A stretch of 64,000 bases of DNA from Fusobacterium massiliense (GCF_900095705.1 NZ_LT608326.1:186001-250000), one strand, 5' to 3'. Positions 52,321 through 63,308 are shown, counted from the stretch's first letter. Program-made: numbers and translations. Notes: a model not told the origin generated them from the letters alone.

Positions 52321-52727
52321 ATTCTAAGAAAGCTTTTAGTTTGGTTGAAGTTATAGTATCATTTTTTATCTTACTTTTAGTTTTAATACCAACAATAAAA
52401 TTAAATTTACAAATCTTGGAAACTTATAATAAAATCTCTGAAACAAGAAAAAATTATGAAAACTTTAGAAATATAGTCAATATGTTAATGGCAGAAGAAA
52501 ATATTAATATCAATATACATAAAACTTTTTTTAGTTTCCAAGATTTAAAAAAAGATTTTGAACTTTTTGACTCTGAGATTAAAGAAAAAAATTTTAAATT
52601 AGATTTACACACTGAAAAAGAAGAAGTTGACTACACTTTTAAAAAGAAAAAACTAATAACTATAATTGTCGAATATGAAAATGCTGGAGAGAAATTTAAT
52701 ACTAAAATTCAAAAAATAGGAGATTAG
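52317..52727 (+). CDS. minor (pseudo)pilin, GspI-like
   Basis: 136 residues. Prepilin signal NSKKA|FSLVEVIVSFFILLLVLIP with glutamate at +5, then an acidic/lysine-rich body. Overlaps the peptidase gene by 4 bases. Confidence 0.8.
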   Translation: MNSKKAFSLVEVIVSFFILLLVLIPTIKLNLQILETYNKISETRKNYENFRNIVNMLMAEENININIHKTFFSFQDLKKDFELFDSEIKEKNFKLDLHTEKEEVDYTFKKKKLITIIVEYENAGEKFNTKIQKIGD

Positions 52728-52728
52728 T

Positions 52729-53286
52729 ATGTATAAGAACAAAAATAAAGCTCTTTCATTTGTAGAATTTATAATTATCATTGTAATTACCCTATTTATA
52801 AATTTCTTTGTTTTTACAACTTTTTATTCTTTGAATAAAAGCTATATTTTTTTATTAAAAGATTATAAGAGAGAAAGGGAAATTGATGAATTTAAAGATT
52901 TAGTGAAAAGCCATCTTTCAAAAGATATGAAAGAAATCAGAGTTATAAGTTTAAAAGAATATAAAAGAATAAAAAGTGTTGATGATATTTTTAAAAATAC
53001 TAATATTACTAACACAGGAAATTTATTGATTATAAAATTTTCTTCCTATGATAAATCTAATAATAGAGAAAATACTTTTTATAGATTTTTCTTTTTTAAT
53101 GATACTAGTGCAAAAATATCTTACTCTGAAGACTATAAGAGCTATGAAGTTTATAAAATTTCTAGAGGAACAACTATTATAAATAACTGTAATGGGTCTT
53201 TTTATTACAATGGTAAAATTTTAAAAATGCTTATAAAGGATTTAATAAAAGGAAAAAATTATGAAACTATTGAATATTGTCCATAA
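52729..53286 (+). CDS. minor (pseudo)pilin, GspJ-like
   Basis: 185 residues. Prepilin-like start YKNKNKA|LSFVEFIIIIVITLFIN with leucine instead of phenylalanine after the cut site but glutamate at +5. C-terminal region has several cysteines or aromatic strands. It overlaps the next gene by 26 bases. Confidence 0.75.
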   Translation: MYKNKNKALSFVEFIIIIVITLFINFFVFTTFYSLNKSYIFLLKDYKREREIDEFKDLVKSHLSKDMKEIRVISLKEYKRIKSVDDIFKNTNITNTGNLLIIKFSSYDKSNNRENTFYRFFFFNDTSAKISYSEDYKSYEVYKISRGTTIINNCNGSFYYNGKILKMLIKDLIKGKNYETIEYCP

Positions 53287-53818
53287 AAAAAGAGCTTTTG
53301 CTTTGGTTCAAGTAATAATAGTAATATTTTTATTTATGAGTTTGCTTACAATGATGCAGTTTTTTTTAAATAATAGCTTTCGTTATTTTCAATTAGAAAA
53401 AGATACAGTTGAAAATAAGCAAGATATTCTTTTTTTAAAAAATATTTTAGATGAAGAATTTAAAATAATAGAAAATGAAATAAATAATTCAAATATAGAT
53501 AGAGCTATGGACTTCATAGCTCTATCTAAAGATAAAAAATATATTTTTTCCTTAGATAAATATAAGGATAGAATTTCTTTAGGAGGATATAGATTATTAA
53601 AGGATAATGAAAATATTAATTACTCTGAATATTTAAATAAGAAAATTATAAATTATTCGACAGAAAGATGCCCTGTGCACTTTTACAAAAAAATTAAAAT
53701 AAAAGAGAAAACATACTCTATAAAAGTAACAATTAAATATAAAATCGGTAATATAAAAAATATTGATTACTTATCTGAGCCAATTATTGAAAGGATATGG
53801 ATAAAAGAAGATGTTTAA
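53261..53818 (+). CDS. minor (pseudo)pilin lacking Glu+5, possibly GspK-like
   Basis: 185 residues. Signal HKKRA|FALVQVIIVIFLFMSLL: the +5 glutamate is replaced by glutamine. In type II secretion the tip protein GspK also lacks Glu+5, but it is usually longer (about 300 residues), so this is a tentative match. Confidence 0.7.
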   Translation: MKLLNIVHKKRAFALVQVIIVIFLFMSLLTMMQFFLNNSFRYFQLEKDTVENKQDILFLKNILDEEFKIIENEINNSNIDRAMDFIALSKDKKYIFSLDKYKDRISLGGYRLLKDNENINYSEYLNKKIINYSTERCPVHFYKKIKIKEKTYSIKVTIKYKIGNIKNIDYLSEPIIERIWIKEDV

Positions 53819-55001
53819 AAATACTTTAGAGCTATTGAGTTTAACAGATTTAAATTTAAATAATAAACACAAAAAAGTTATTCTATGCTTGGAAAACAAT
53901 TTTTTTATTTCTTTAAAAATTAAAATAGAAAATCCATTGAATGATGAAGATAGAAAAGAAAAAATTGAAGATAAGTTAGAAATAATGTACCCAAAATACA
54001 ATGATGAAGACTATATATTAAATTATGAAATAATAAGTAAAGATAAAAAATCTGAAACTTTTATAGTATATCTATTAGATTTACTCCACTTAAATGATAA
54101 TATTATTATTGATGATATGAAGGATTATGGTTTAATTTCTATAATCCCTTCTTTTTTTACATGTAGAGAAAAAAATATTGAAAACGAATATATTAATATA
54201 GATATTGGAGAAGAATTAATCATAATTAGTGAATATGAGAATAAGAAAATTAAAGATATTAGCAGTTTTAAAATATCTAATTCCATAACAAATAATGATT
54301 TTGAAGAAAACATAAGTTATGAAAATAGCTATGAAATAATAAATACCTATTTATATAATATTTCAAATGATAAAAAAATAATATTTACAGGAAATGAAAT
54401 AGATTTTAATAATCTAGATTTAGAAAATAAAAATTATGAATTTTATAAACCACAAAAAATAAGTTACAAAAATTATCTTAATTTTTTACCAAATGAATTA
54501 AAAAAAAGATATTTTTTATATTATGTTAATAGTACTTACTTATACACTTTTCTAGCTCTGTCTATACTTACTCTTATTGGAACTATTGGTCTACACTTTT
54601 TTATCCAACAATATGAAAATTCAATTAATGAAATAAATACTTCCAATGAAGAAATACAAGAATCTATAGATAATATGAGAAATGAAATGAAAGAAATTGA
54701 AAATAATATAGAAACTTATAAGAACACAAGTAAAGAAAAAGAAAACTCTTCTTTTAAAATTGGGAATTTTTTAGAAAACCTAGTAAATCTATGTCCTAAT
54801 GGTATCGAGATAAAATCTATTGAATTTGATGATAAAAAAATTTTAAATATAGAGGGATTTAGTCAATCTGTAAATCAAGTTATTGAATTTTTAGAGAACC
54901 TATATCGTTCCGAAAATTTTGAAGTTGTAAATTATGACTACATTCAAAAAAATGAAAATAGCATAGAGTTTAAATTGGAAATAAAATTTGTGAAAAAATA
55001 G
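53811..55001 (+). CDS. GspL/PilM-PilN-like assembly protein
   Basis: 396 residues. The N-terminal 240 residues resemble the actin-like PilM/GspL cytoplasmic domain (weak by eye), then one membrane helix LYTFLALSILTLIGTIGLHF, a coiled coil (NEMKEIENNIETYKN) and a PilN-like periplasmic domain (LCPNGIEIKSIEFDDKKILN). Single protein doing the PilM plus PilN job. Confidence 0.78.
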   Translation: MFKNTLELLSLTDLNLNNKHKKVILCLENNFFISLKIKIENPLNDEDRKEKIEDKLEIMYPKYNDEDYILNYEIISKDKKSETFIVYLLDLLHLNDNIIIDDMKDYGLISIIPSFFTCREKNIENEYINIDIGEELIIISEYENKKIKDISSFKISNSITNNDFEENISYENSYEIINTYLYNISNDKKIIFTGNEIDFNNLDLENKNYEFYKPQKISYKNYLNFLPNELKKRYFLYYVNSTYLYTFLALSILTLIGTIGLHFFIQQYENSINEINTSNEEIQESIDNMRNEMKEIENNIETYKNTSKEKENSSFKIGNFLENLVNLCPNGIEIKSIEFDDKKILNIEGFSQSVNQVIEFLENLYRSENFEVVNYDYIQKNENSIEFKLEIKFVKK

Positions 55002-55010
55002 GAGAATTTT

Positions 55011-55769
55011 ATGATAAACGAATTAAAGGTTAATCTAAAAAATAAAAATTTAAAGATAATATTTCTATGTTTTATGTATATAATAATTTTCTATTTTTTA
55101 ATATTTAAAAATATTTTTACACTTATGGAGCTTAAAGAAAATCTTGAACAAGAAAATATTAAAATGGCTAGTCTTGATTATGAAAAATCTAAAATTTCAG
55201 ATGCTTTAAAAGAAAAAAGAAAAAACTTGGAAGAAATAGAAAATATTATTGATAATAATCAAATAGACTCTGAAAAGGAAAACTTTGAAAACATCTATGC
55301 TCTTTTTACATATCTTGAAAATAAAATTGAAAAAAATAATATTATTTTTCAAAATTTTGGAAGAAGTAAGACTGATGGTACTCTGTTGCATTTTAGTATA
55401 GAACTTTATGGAAATGAAAATAATATAAGAAATTTTTTTGATGAAATTGAAAATGATAAATATTTTTTGGACTTCTCAGATTCATATTTTAAGATTTTTT
55501 CAGACGAAAATATCTTACATATAAAAATTACTATGTTCACAAAAGTTTTAAATAATGTCGATAAAAGAGAATACTATGGTACAAACAACAATAAAAAAAT
55601 TTTTTTCCTATCTCCTAGAGAAAATACTTCAAATAATATATCGGTTATGAGGATTGGAAATAAAGAATTTTTTAGGAAAAATTCTAATGCTATTAAAAAA
55701 GATGACCAAGAAGAAGATAAAAAAGAAAAAAATAAAAAATCAAATGCTCAAAAGGAGGAAAACAAATGA
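55011..55769 (+). CDS. PilO/GspM-like assembly protein
   Basis: 252 residues. One N-terminal membrane helix (IFLCFMYIIIFYFLIFKNIF), a coiled coil (EQENIKMASLDYEKSKISDA), a ferredoxin-like PilO domain (ENIYALFTYLENKIEKNNII) and a Lys/Glu-rich C-terminal tail. Position before the secretin gene fits PilO. Confidence 0.75.
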   Translation: MINELKVNLKNKNLKIIFLCFMYIIIFYFLIFKNIFTLMELKENLEQENIKMASLDYEKSKISDALKEKRKNLEEIENIIDNNQIDSEKENFENIYALFTYLENKIEKNNIIFQNFGRSKTDGTLLHFSIELYGNENNIRNFFDEIENDKYFLDFSDSYFKIFSDENILHIKITMFTKVLNNVDKREYYGTNNNKKIFFLSPRENTSNNISVMRIGNKEFFRKNSNAIKKDDQEEDKKEKNKKSNAQKEENK

Positions 55770-57334
55770 AAAAATTGATTTTAATATTTTTTATGTTATT
55801 TAATTATCTGCTTTATTCTTCAAACTTACCTAGAGATGTAGATATAATAAATATGCCTCTACACGATGTTTTATCAATATTATCAAAAGAAAGTGGAGAA
55901 AACATAATATGTAGTAATGATGCTAAAGATTTAATAATAGATACATATTTTAATAAAGGTGAAAATATTGATATTATTTTACAAGGTCTAGCTAATACTT
56001 ATGACTTAAATATTAGAAATGAAAATAATATGAAAATTTTATATCTTCAAAAAGAAGAAAATTCAAAAAAGGCAAAAATTATTGGAAAAATTATGGCAAA
56101 TGGAAAAAGTGTAGTCGGTGCAAAAATTGAATTGAAAGATATTAATAAAATAGCATATTCTGATAAAAATGGATTTTTTATTATTGATGGTATACCTAAA
56201 AATGTCTATTTATGTAAAATTTCTAAAGATGGATACGAAGAAAAAGGAGAAATCATAGATACAAATAAGTCTATAACAAAAATTAATATACATTTAGAAA
56301 AAAATTCAACTGATGATTTTGAAAATTTAAACATTGAAAATGAAAATTTTTATGAAAACGGAAATAAAATTTTATATACAAAAACTTTTTCTATAAAAAA
56401 TATTTCTTCAAAAGAAGTCGAAACTAGCTTAAAAGAAACTTTTGGAGATAGTATAAAAGTAAGTTCTTTAGAAAAAGTAAATAAATTAATAGTTAATGCT
56501 GAAAGAGATATTTTAGATAATGTTACTTCTGTTATAGAAAATATTGATAAAAATCCTAGACAGGTAAAAATTTCTTCTGAAATCTTAGACATATCTAATA
56601 ATTTATTTCAAGAACTTGGTTTTGATTGGTTTTATAGTAGGAATAAGATTTCAGGAAATGATTTTGCTATTAGGTATCCTGGAAAAGTATTCGGATATCC
56701 CGGAACTATTTTAAATCTTTCTAGAAATTATAGAAATAAAGAAGATGTATTAAATATAGGTTTAAAATTATTACAAGAAAATAATGATATAGTTGTAAGT
56801 TCTATCCCAACATTAACAATAGCTAGTGGAGAAGAGGGAGAATTTAAAGTTACAGATGAAGTTATTGTAGGAATAAGGAACGAAAAAAGAGATGATAAAA
56901 ATAACAAAAACAATAAAAACGATAAAAGTAATAAATATCGAAACTCTGAGCCAGTTTTTAGAGAAGCAGGGCTTGTTATGAAAGTTAAACCATTTATAAA
57001 AGATAATGATAACATCATTTTAGAAATAAGTTTAGAATTAAGTGAGTTTAAATTAAAAAGCAATTCATCCAAAGGAAATGAAATCAATTCTGGAACTTAT
57101 AATTCTGATGGTGGTTCAAAAAGTGGGAGAAGCCTAAAAACAAAAGTTAGACTTAAAAATGGGGACACTATATTACTTGGAGGCCTAAAAAGAACTCTCC
57201 AACAAACTATAGAAAATAAAATTCCATTTTTAGGTGATATTCCAATTATTGGTTTCTTTTTCAAAAATACAACTAAAAGAAATGAAAATTCAGATATGTA
57301 TATAAAATTAACTGTAAATATAGAAAAAATTTAA
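55766..57334 (+). CDS. secretin (GspD/PilQ type) with an inserted regulatory-like domain
   Basis: 522 residues. Signal KKLILIFFMLFNYLLYSS, an N0/STN-like domain (INMPLHDVLSILSKESGENI), then at about 108-180 a carboxypeptidase-regulatory-like beta domain (IIGKIMANGKSVVGAKIEL, GFFIIDGIPKNVYLCKISKD). An N1 domain follows, then the secretin domain (VVSSIPTLTIASGEEGEF; LKNGDTILLGGLKRTLQQ; IPFLGDIPIIGFFFK). Forms the outer membrane ring. The inserted domain is unusual in secretins. Confidence 0.88.
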   Translation: MKKLILIFFMLFNYLLYSSNLPRDVDIINMPLHDVLSILSKESGENIICSNDAKDLIIDTYFNKGENIDIILQGLANTYDLNIRNENNMKILYLQKEENSKKAKIIGKIMANGKSVVGAKIELKDINKIAYSDKNGFFIIDGIPKNVYLCKISKDGYEEKGEIIDTNKSITKINIHLEKNSTDDFENLNIENENFYENGNKILYTKTFSIKNISSKEVETSLKETFGDSIKVSSLEKVNKLIVNAERDILDNVTSVIENIDKNPRQVKISSEILDISNNLFQELGFDWFYSRNKISGNDFAIRYPGKVFGYPGTILNLSRNYRNKEDVLNIGLKLLQENNDIVVSSIPTLTIASGEEGEFKVTDEVIVGIRNEKRDDKNNKNNKNDKSNKYRNSEPVFREAGLVMKVKPFIKDNDNIILEISLELSEFKLKSNSSKGNEINSGTYNSDGGSKSGRSLKTKVRLKNGDTILLGGLKRTLQQTIENKIPFLGDIPIIGFFFKNTTKRNENSDMYIKLTVNIEKI

Positions 57335-57354
57335 AAAGTATATCAAAAACTGTA

Positions 57355-57383
57355 TTGACAAAAGAAAAAAAATATACTATACT
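57355..57383 (+). promoter_or_regulatory. promoter of tRNA-Ala (and ssrA)
   Basis: -35 TTGACA (57355-57360), 17-base spacer, -10 TATACT (57378-57383). Confidence 0.75.
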
Positions 57384-57395
57384 TACTAAAGTAAT

Positions 57396-57472
57396 GGGGA
57401 TATAGCTCAGTTTGGGAGAGCGACGCACTTGCACTGCGTAGGTCAGCGGTTCGATCCCGCTTATCTCCACCA
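57396..57472 (+). tRNA. tRNA-Ala (TGC)
   Basis: Acceptor GGGGATA/TATCTCC, anticodon loop CTTGCAC in ACGCA/TGCGT, encoded CCA. Confidence 0.95.
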
Positions 57473-57487
57473 TTATTTTAGTCGAGT

Positions 57488-57513
57488 AGAAGGTTTTACC
57501 TTCTTTTATTTTA
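57488..57513 (+). terminator. hairpin between tRNA-Ala and ssrA
   Basis: AGAAGGT pairs with ACCTTCT around a 3-base loop, followed by TTTATTTTA. It may terminate in part or mark a processing site. Confidence 0.6.
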
Positions 57514-57524
57514 CAATTTTATAT

Positions 57525-57869
57525 GGGGATGCAAAGGTTTCGACGGGGTTATGAGGTTATAGGTAGCAGGTCAGGTTTGTCGCTGTGAGAGACTAACTAC
57601 ATCGTTTAGATGGAAATGAAAATTACGCTTTAGCTGCTTAGTTCAGCTACACCTTGGATGACTTTTTCTATACGGGTTTTCTAAAGGTGTCGACTAGTAT
57701 AGATTACCATAAGTGATTTCTCTAAGCTCATGGGAAAACTTTAGAGGATAGTTTTAATTAGCCCTGTTTACGGGAATAATTAATACGAAATTTAATAGTA
57801 AACTAAACTTGTAGAAGCTTATGATTATTGTGATTTCGGACACGAGTTCGACTCTCGTCATCTCCACCA
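57525..57869 (+). ncRNA. ssrA: tmRNA
   Basis: The 5' end GGGGATGCAAAGGTTTCGAC and 3' end TTCGACTCTCGTCATCTCC plus CCA form the alanine-type acceptor domain. The tag frame at 57609-57641 reads DGNENYALAA then stop, the usual ALAA ending for protease recognition. It rescues stalled ribosomes. No own promoter is clear in the 20 bases after the preceding hairpin, so it may share the tRNA-Ala transcript. Confidence 0.96.
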
Positions 57870-57900
57870 TTATTTAATTTTATACTTTTCTATAAAATAA
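57870..57900 (+). repeat. isolated element tail
   Basis: TTATTTAATTTTATACTTTT and CTATAAAATAA match the tail of the dispersed element without any hairpin core, directly at the end of ssrA. Confidence 0.6.
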
Positions 57901-57902
57901 TA

Positions 57903-57944
57903 AAAAAATCGGGTTAGTCAATATTCAACCCGATTTTATTTTTT
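57903..57944. terminator. bidirectional terminator of ssrA and dnaJ
   Basis: AAAATCGGGTT (57905-57915) pairs with AACCCGATTTT (57927-57937), with A and T runs on both sides. Confidence 0.85.
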
Positions 57945-59116
57945 TATTCAACTACACTTTTAAAAAATCTTTTAACTTTTTTCATAAAATTTGATTTTTG
58001 TTCATAATTTTTTTCATTCAAACTTTCTTCAAATTTTTCTAACAACTCTTTTTGTTTTTCAGTTAATTTTTTTGGAGTTTCTATAGTAAGTTTTACCATA
58101 ATATCTCCGGTATGATCACTTCTTAAAGATTTAATTCCTTCTCCACGAACTCTCATTAATTTTCCACTTTCAGTTCCTTCAGGAATTTTTATCATTTTTT
58201 TACCGTTTAAAGTTGGAATTTCTACTTCTCCTCCTATAACAGCTGTTGCATAAGATATAGGTACTTCACAATGTAAATCTATTCCATATCTTTCAAAAAT
58301 GTCATGCTTTTTAATTCTAATAACTATATATAAGTCTCCACTAGGTCCACCATTTTCACTAGCTTCACCAAAACCACTATATCTTAATTTTTGTCCCTCA
58401 TCAATACCTGCTGGGACTGTTATTTTCTTTTCAATAGTTTCTTTTTCAGTTCCAACTCCATGACAATGAGAGCATTTCTTTTCAGGTACCTTTCCTTTTC
58501 CATGACAATCTGGACAAACAGTTTGTGATTGCATAACTCCTAAAATAGTTCTTTGTTGAGTTACTATTGTTCCCTTACCATTACATCTAGAACATGTCTT
58601 AGTTTTTCCATCTTCTCCTCCTGTTCCATGGCAATGTGAACATTGAGCAGTTCTTTTATATTTTATAGTTTTTTCTACTCCTTTGGCAGCTTCCTCTAAA
58701 GTAATTTCAAGCCCTAGTCTAATATCATCTCCAGGTTCTTGATAGTTTCTTCTGGAAGAACCTCCACCAAAGCCTCCAAAACCACTAAAACCTCCACCAC
58801 CAAAAATATCTCCAAATATATCTCCGAAGTCAAAGCCACCAGCATTAAATCCACCACCAAAACCAGCTCCACCTTGCTCAAAAGCAGCATGTCCAAACTG
58901 GTCATATTGTTGTTTCTTTTGACTATCAGAAAGAATTTGATAAGCTTCATTTACTTCTTTAAACTTTTCTTCTGCATCTTTTTTTTCTGCATCGCTTGCA
59001 TTTGCAAACTTATCAGGGTGATATTTCATAGCAGCTTTTCTATATGCCTTCTTTATATCACTTTCTCCTGCATTTTTATCTATTCCAAGGACTTCATAGT
59101 AGTCTCTTTTAGCCAT
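57944..59116 (-). CDS. dnaJ: chaperone DnaJ
   Basis: 390 residues. J domain with YHPDKF (HPD motif), a Gly/Phe-rich region, four zinc repeats (CSHCHGTG, CSRCNGKG, CPDCHGKG, CSHCHGVG) and two C-terminal substrate domains. Hsp40 partner of DnaK. Unusually, an ogt gene lies between dnaK and dnaJ. Confidence 0.96.
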   Translation of the reverse strand: MAKRDYYEVLGIDKNAGESDIKKAYRKAAMKYHPDKFANASDAEKKDAEEKFKEVNEAYQILSDSQKKQQYDQFGHAAFEQGGAGFGGGFNAGGFDFGDIFGDIFGGGGFSGFGGFGGGSSRRNYQEPGDDIRLGLEITLEEAAKGVEKTIKYKRTAQCSHCHGTGGEDGKTKTCSRCNGKGTIVTQQRTILGVMQSQTVCPDCHGKGKVPEKKCSHCHGVGTEKETIEKKITVPAGIDEGQKLRYSGFGEASENGGPSGDLYIVIRIKKHDIFERYGIDLHCEVPISYATAVIGGEVEIPTLNGKKMIKIPEGTESGKLMRVRGEGIKSLRSDHTGDIMVKLTIETPKKLTEKQKELLEKFEESLNEKNYEQKSNFMKKVKRFFKSVVE

Positions 59117-59161
59117 AATTTCCCTCCACCTCCTATTTAATATTCAATTAGTTATTATATT

Positions 59162-59674
59162 TTATTTAAAACTTTTTTCAAGTTCCAAAAGATATTTTTT
59201 TATCTCAATTCCTTTATTCTTATCTTCTCCACCACTGTATCCACCAAGTTTACCATCTTTTGATATAATTCTATGACAAGGGATAATTATTGGAATACAA
59301 TTTTTACCATTGGCTGAACCAACAGCTCTAAGTGCTTTCTCATTTCTTATCATCTTAGCTTCTTCACTGTATGAAATAGTTTGTCCATAAGGTACTTTTG
59401 CTAAAGCGTTCCAACATTGTTTTTGAAACTCAGTTCCTTTAATATCTAATTCAATATTAAATTCTTTTCTCTCTCCATTAAAATATTCTTCCAATTGTTC
59501 ACTACATTTTTTCGTTAAAGGAGATTCATTAAAAATATTATATAGATCTTTTCTTGTTTGAATATCCATATTTCCTAAAAAATTAATTTCACTTATACCT
59601 TCTTTTTCTTCAATTATTTCTAAATATCCAATTTCTTTATTGTATAAAAATGAAATTCCTTTAATATTTTTCAT
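59162..59674 (-). CDS. ogt: methylated-DNA-protein-cysteine methyltransferase
   Basis: 170 residues. The active-site IIPCHRII with acceptor cysteine is near residue 137; GTEFQKQCWNALAKVPYGQT is the usual helix-turn-helix start. It removes O6-alkyl groups from guanine. It lies 45 bases upstream of dnaJ. Confidence 0.94.
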   Translation of the reverse strand: MKNIKGISFLYNKEIGYLEIIEEKEGISEINFLGNMDIQTRKDLYNIFNESPLTKKCSEQLEEYFNGERKEFNIELDIKGTEFQKQCWNALAKVPYGQTISYSEEAKMIRNEKALRAVGSANGKNCIPIIIPCHRIISKDGKLGGYSGGEDKNKGIEIKKYLLELEKSFK

Positions 59675-59691
59675 ACTTTTCTCCTTCTAAC

Positions 59692-59802
59692 TAAAAGTAT
59701 AAACTCAAATAACAAAATTAGTCTCTGACGTCCGTATTAGTTCGAAGAGCCTATATTTATTGAGCTCGTAGAACTCATACGGCTGTCAAGAGACTTTATT
59801 AT
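59692..59802 (-). repeat. dispersed hairpin element, copy A14
   Basis: Standard copy in minus orientation: tail first (AAAGTATAAACTCAAATAAC), GTCTCTGACGTCCGTATTAG, loop CTATATTTATTGAGCTCG, CGGCTGTCAAGAGACTTTAT. It lies between dnaK and ogt. Confidence 0.9.
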
Positions 59803-59809
59803 TTTATTA

Positions 59810-61654
<1,845 letters not shown>

Positions 61655-61679
61655 CTATATTTTTTTATTACCAAAATTA

Positions 61680-62279
61680 TTATTTCTTACAAACTGTTAC
61701 CATTGCAGGTCTTATTACTTTTCCTTTCATTGTGTAACCTTTCTGTAAAACTTTTACTATTTCATCATTTTTAAAATCATCATTTGCTTCAACTGCAACA
61801 GCATTATGGTACATTGGATCAAATGCTCCTTCAGCTTTAATCTCTTCAACTCCTTCTGAAGTCATAAGATCTTTTAAATTTCTAACTATCATTTCAACAC
61901 CTTGTAAAAGTGAGTCAAAATTCTTACTTTCAACTGAAGACTCTATAGCTCTTTCAAGATTATCTAAACTTCCTAAAAATTGAGTTATAATTTTTTCAGA
62001 AGCAAATTTTTTAAGTTCTTCAACTTCTTTTTCTTTTCTTTTAGTAAAGTTTTGAAAATCTGCTTGTTTTCTTAAATAATCATTTTTCAAACCTTCTATT
62101 TCAAGCTTTAATTTTTCTATTTCTTCATTATTATGTTTGTGTCCATGTTTTCCACAACAACTGTGTCCTCCATGCTTGTGTTCATGATTTTCTTCTTTTA
62201 CTTCATTTTTTTCTTCAACTTTCTCATCTACAACTTCCGTAGCTTCTTTTATTTCTTCTTCATTTTTTATGTCTTGCAT
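61680..62279 (-). CDS. grpE: GrpE nucleotide exchange factor with His/Cys-rich segment
   Basis: 199 residues. The long helix (IEGLKNDYLRKQADFQNFTK) and C-terminal VLQKGYTMKGKVIRPAMV are typical. Between about residues 29 and 52 it has HEHKHGGHSCCGKHGHKH, rich in His with two Cys, which is not a usual GrpE feature and could bind metal. It exchanges ADP from DnaK. Confidence 0.95.
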   Translation of the reverse strand: MQDIKNEEEIKEATEVVDEKVEEKNEVKEENHEHKHGGHSCCGKHGHKHNNEEIEKLKLEIEGLKNDYLRKQADFQNFTKRKEKEVEELKKFASEKIITQFLGSLDNLERAIESSVESKNFDSLLQGVEMIVRNLKDLMTSEGVEEIKAEGAFDPMYHNAVAVEANDDFKNDEIVKVLQKGYTMKGKVIRPAMVTVCKK

Positions 62280-62294
62280 TACACCCTCCTCAAG

Positions 62295-63308
62295 CTATTT
62301 TTTTATTTTTTCCATAGAATTTATTACTTTATTAACTTCCCTACTAACATGATTTATAAGTCCCATAGTCTTAGAGTAAGCCATTCTTTTTGGCCCCATA
62401 ACTCCAATAATTCCTTGAGAACCTCCTATATCATATATTGAATAAACGAAACTAAAATCTTCAAGTTCTTTTATTCCAAGCTCATCACCCAATATAACAT
62501 TGACATTTGTTTTTGAATTTTCTTTAGCTTTTTGGTCTATTAATCTCTCAAATAGTTCTCTAATATCTTTTCTCTCATTAAAAAATTCCATTATATTAGC
62601 AATCTCAGATATATTTTCATTTTTTAACATACTAGGAAGATTATTAATAAAATATTTATTTAGGTCTTCCTCTTCCTCATTTTCATAAATAATATCAGTA
62701 GTTTCTATAAAGAATTTCTCTATGTCTCTAACAGAAATTTCATTATTTTTTATCTTTTCATTCAATTCCAAAGTTTTCTTTTCAAGTTCATCTTTTGTAA
62801 TCGGGTAAGATAAATGTATATTTTTACTTTTAACTCTTCTGTCATCTGTTATAACCACTGCCATAATCAGATATTCATCTATATAAACCGTTTCAATACG
62901 ACTAATTTTTTGATTATCTGTCTTTGGCTCTATTGCAATACCAGCATAATTTGTTAGACTAGATAATAAATTTGATGTTTTTTTCAAAACATTTTCAAGT
63001 TCATCAATTCTCCTGTTATATACATTATTTATATTCTCTATTTCTTCCTGAGTTATTCTTTCTATTTTTAAAAGCTCTGTTAGATAATATTTATACCCCA
63101 TATCTGTTGGAATTCTACCTGATGAAGTATGAGTCTTTTCAATGAAACCCATATCTTCCAAATCAGCCATAACATTTCTTATCGTAGCTGACGATAGTTC
63201 AATTCCATATTTCTTTACTAATGTTCTTGATCCTATTGTATCTCCAACAGTAAGATAATAATCAACAATAGCATTAAGTACAAGTTTTTCCCTATCAGAA
63301 ATGCTCAT
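62295..63308 (-). CDS. hrcA: heat-inducible repressor HrcA
   Basis: 337 residues. N-terminal winged helix (GDTIGSRTLVKKYGIELSSA, TIRNVMADLEDMGFIEKTHT), GRIPTDMGYKYY, and a C-terminal GAF-like part ending with IIGVMGPKRMAYSKTM. It represses the operon through the CIRCE site just upstream. First gene of the hrcA-grpE-dnaK unit. Confidence 0.96.
   Translation of the reverse strand: MSISDREKLVLNAIVDYYLTVGDTIGSRTLVKKYGIELSSATIRNVMADLEDMGFIEKTHTSSGRIPTDMGYKYYLTELLKIERITQEEIENINNVYNRRIDELENVLKKTSNLLSSLTNYAGIAIEPKTDNQKISRIETVYIDEYLIMAVVITDDRRVKSKNIHLSYPITKDELEKKTLELNEKIKNNEISVRDIEKFFIETTDIIYENEEEEDLNKYFINNLPSMLKNENISEIANIMEFFNERKDIRELFERLIDQKAKENSKTNVNVILGDELGIKELEDFSFVYSIYDIGGSQGIIGVMGPKRMAYSKTMGLINHVSREVNKVINSMEKIKK

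Noticed and set aside
57273-57473. 66-codon minus-strand frame
   Set aside because: Antisense of tRNA-Ala and the secretin end.
58714-59140. Frames of 78 and 133 codons over the dnaJ start
   Set aside because: Shadows of dnaJ, whose J domain and Gly-rich region are unmistakable.
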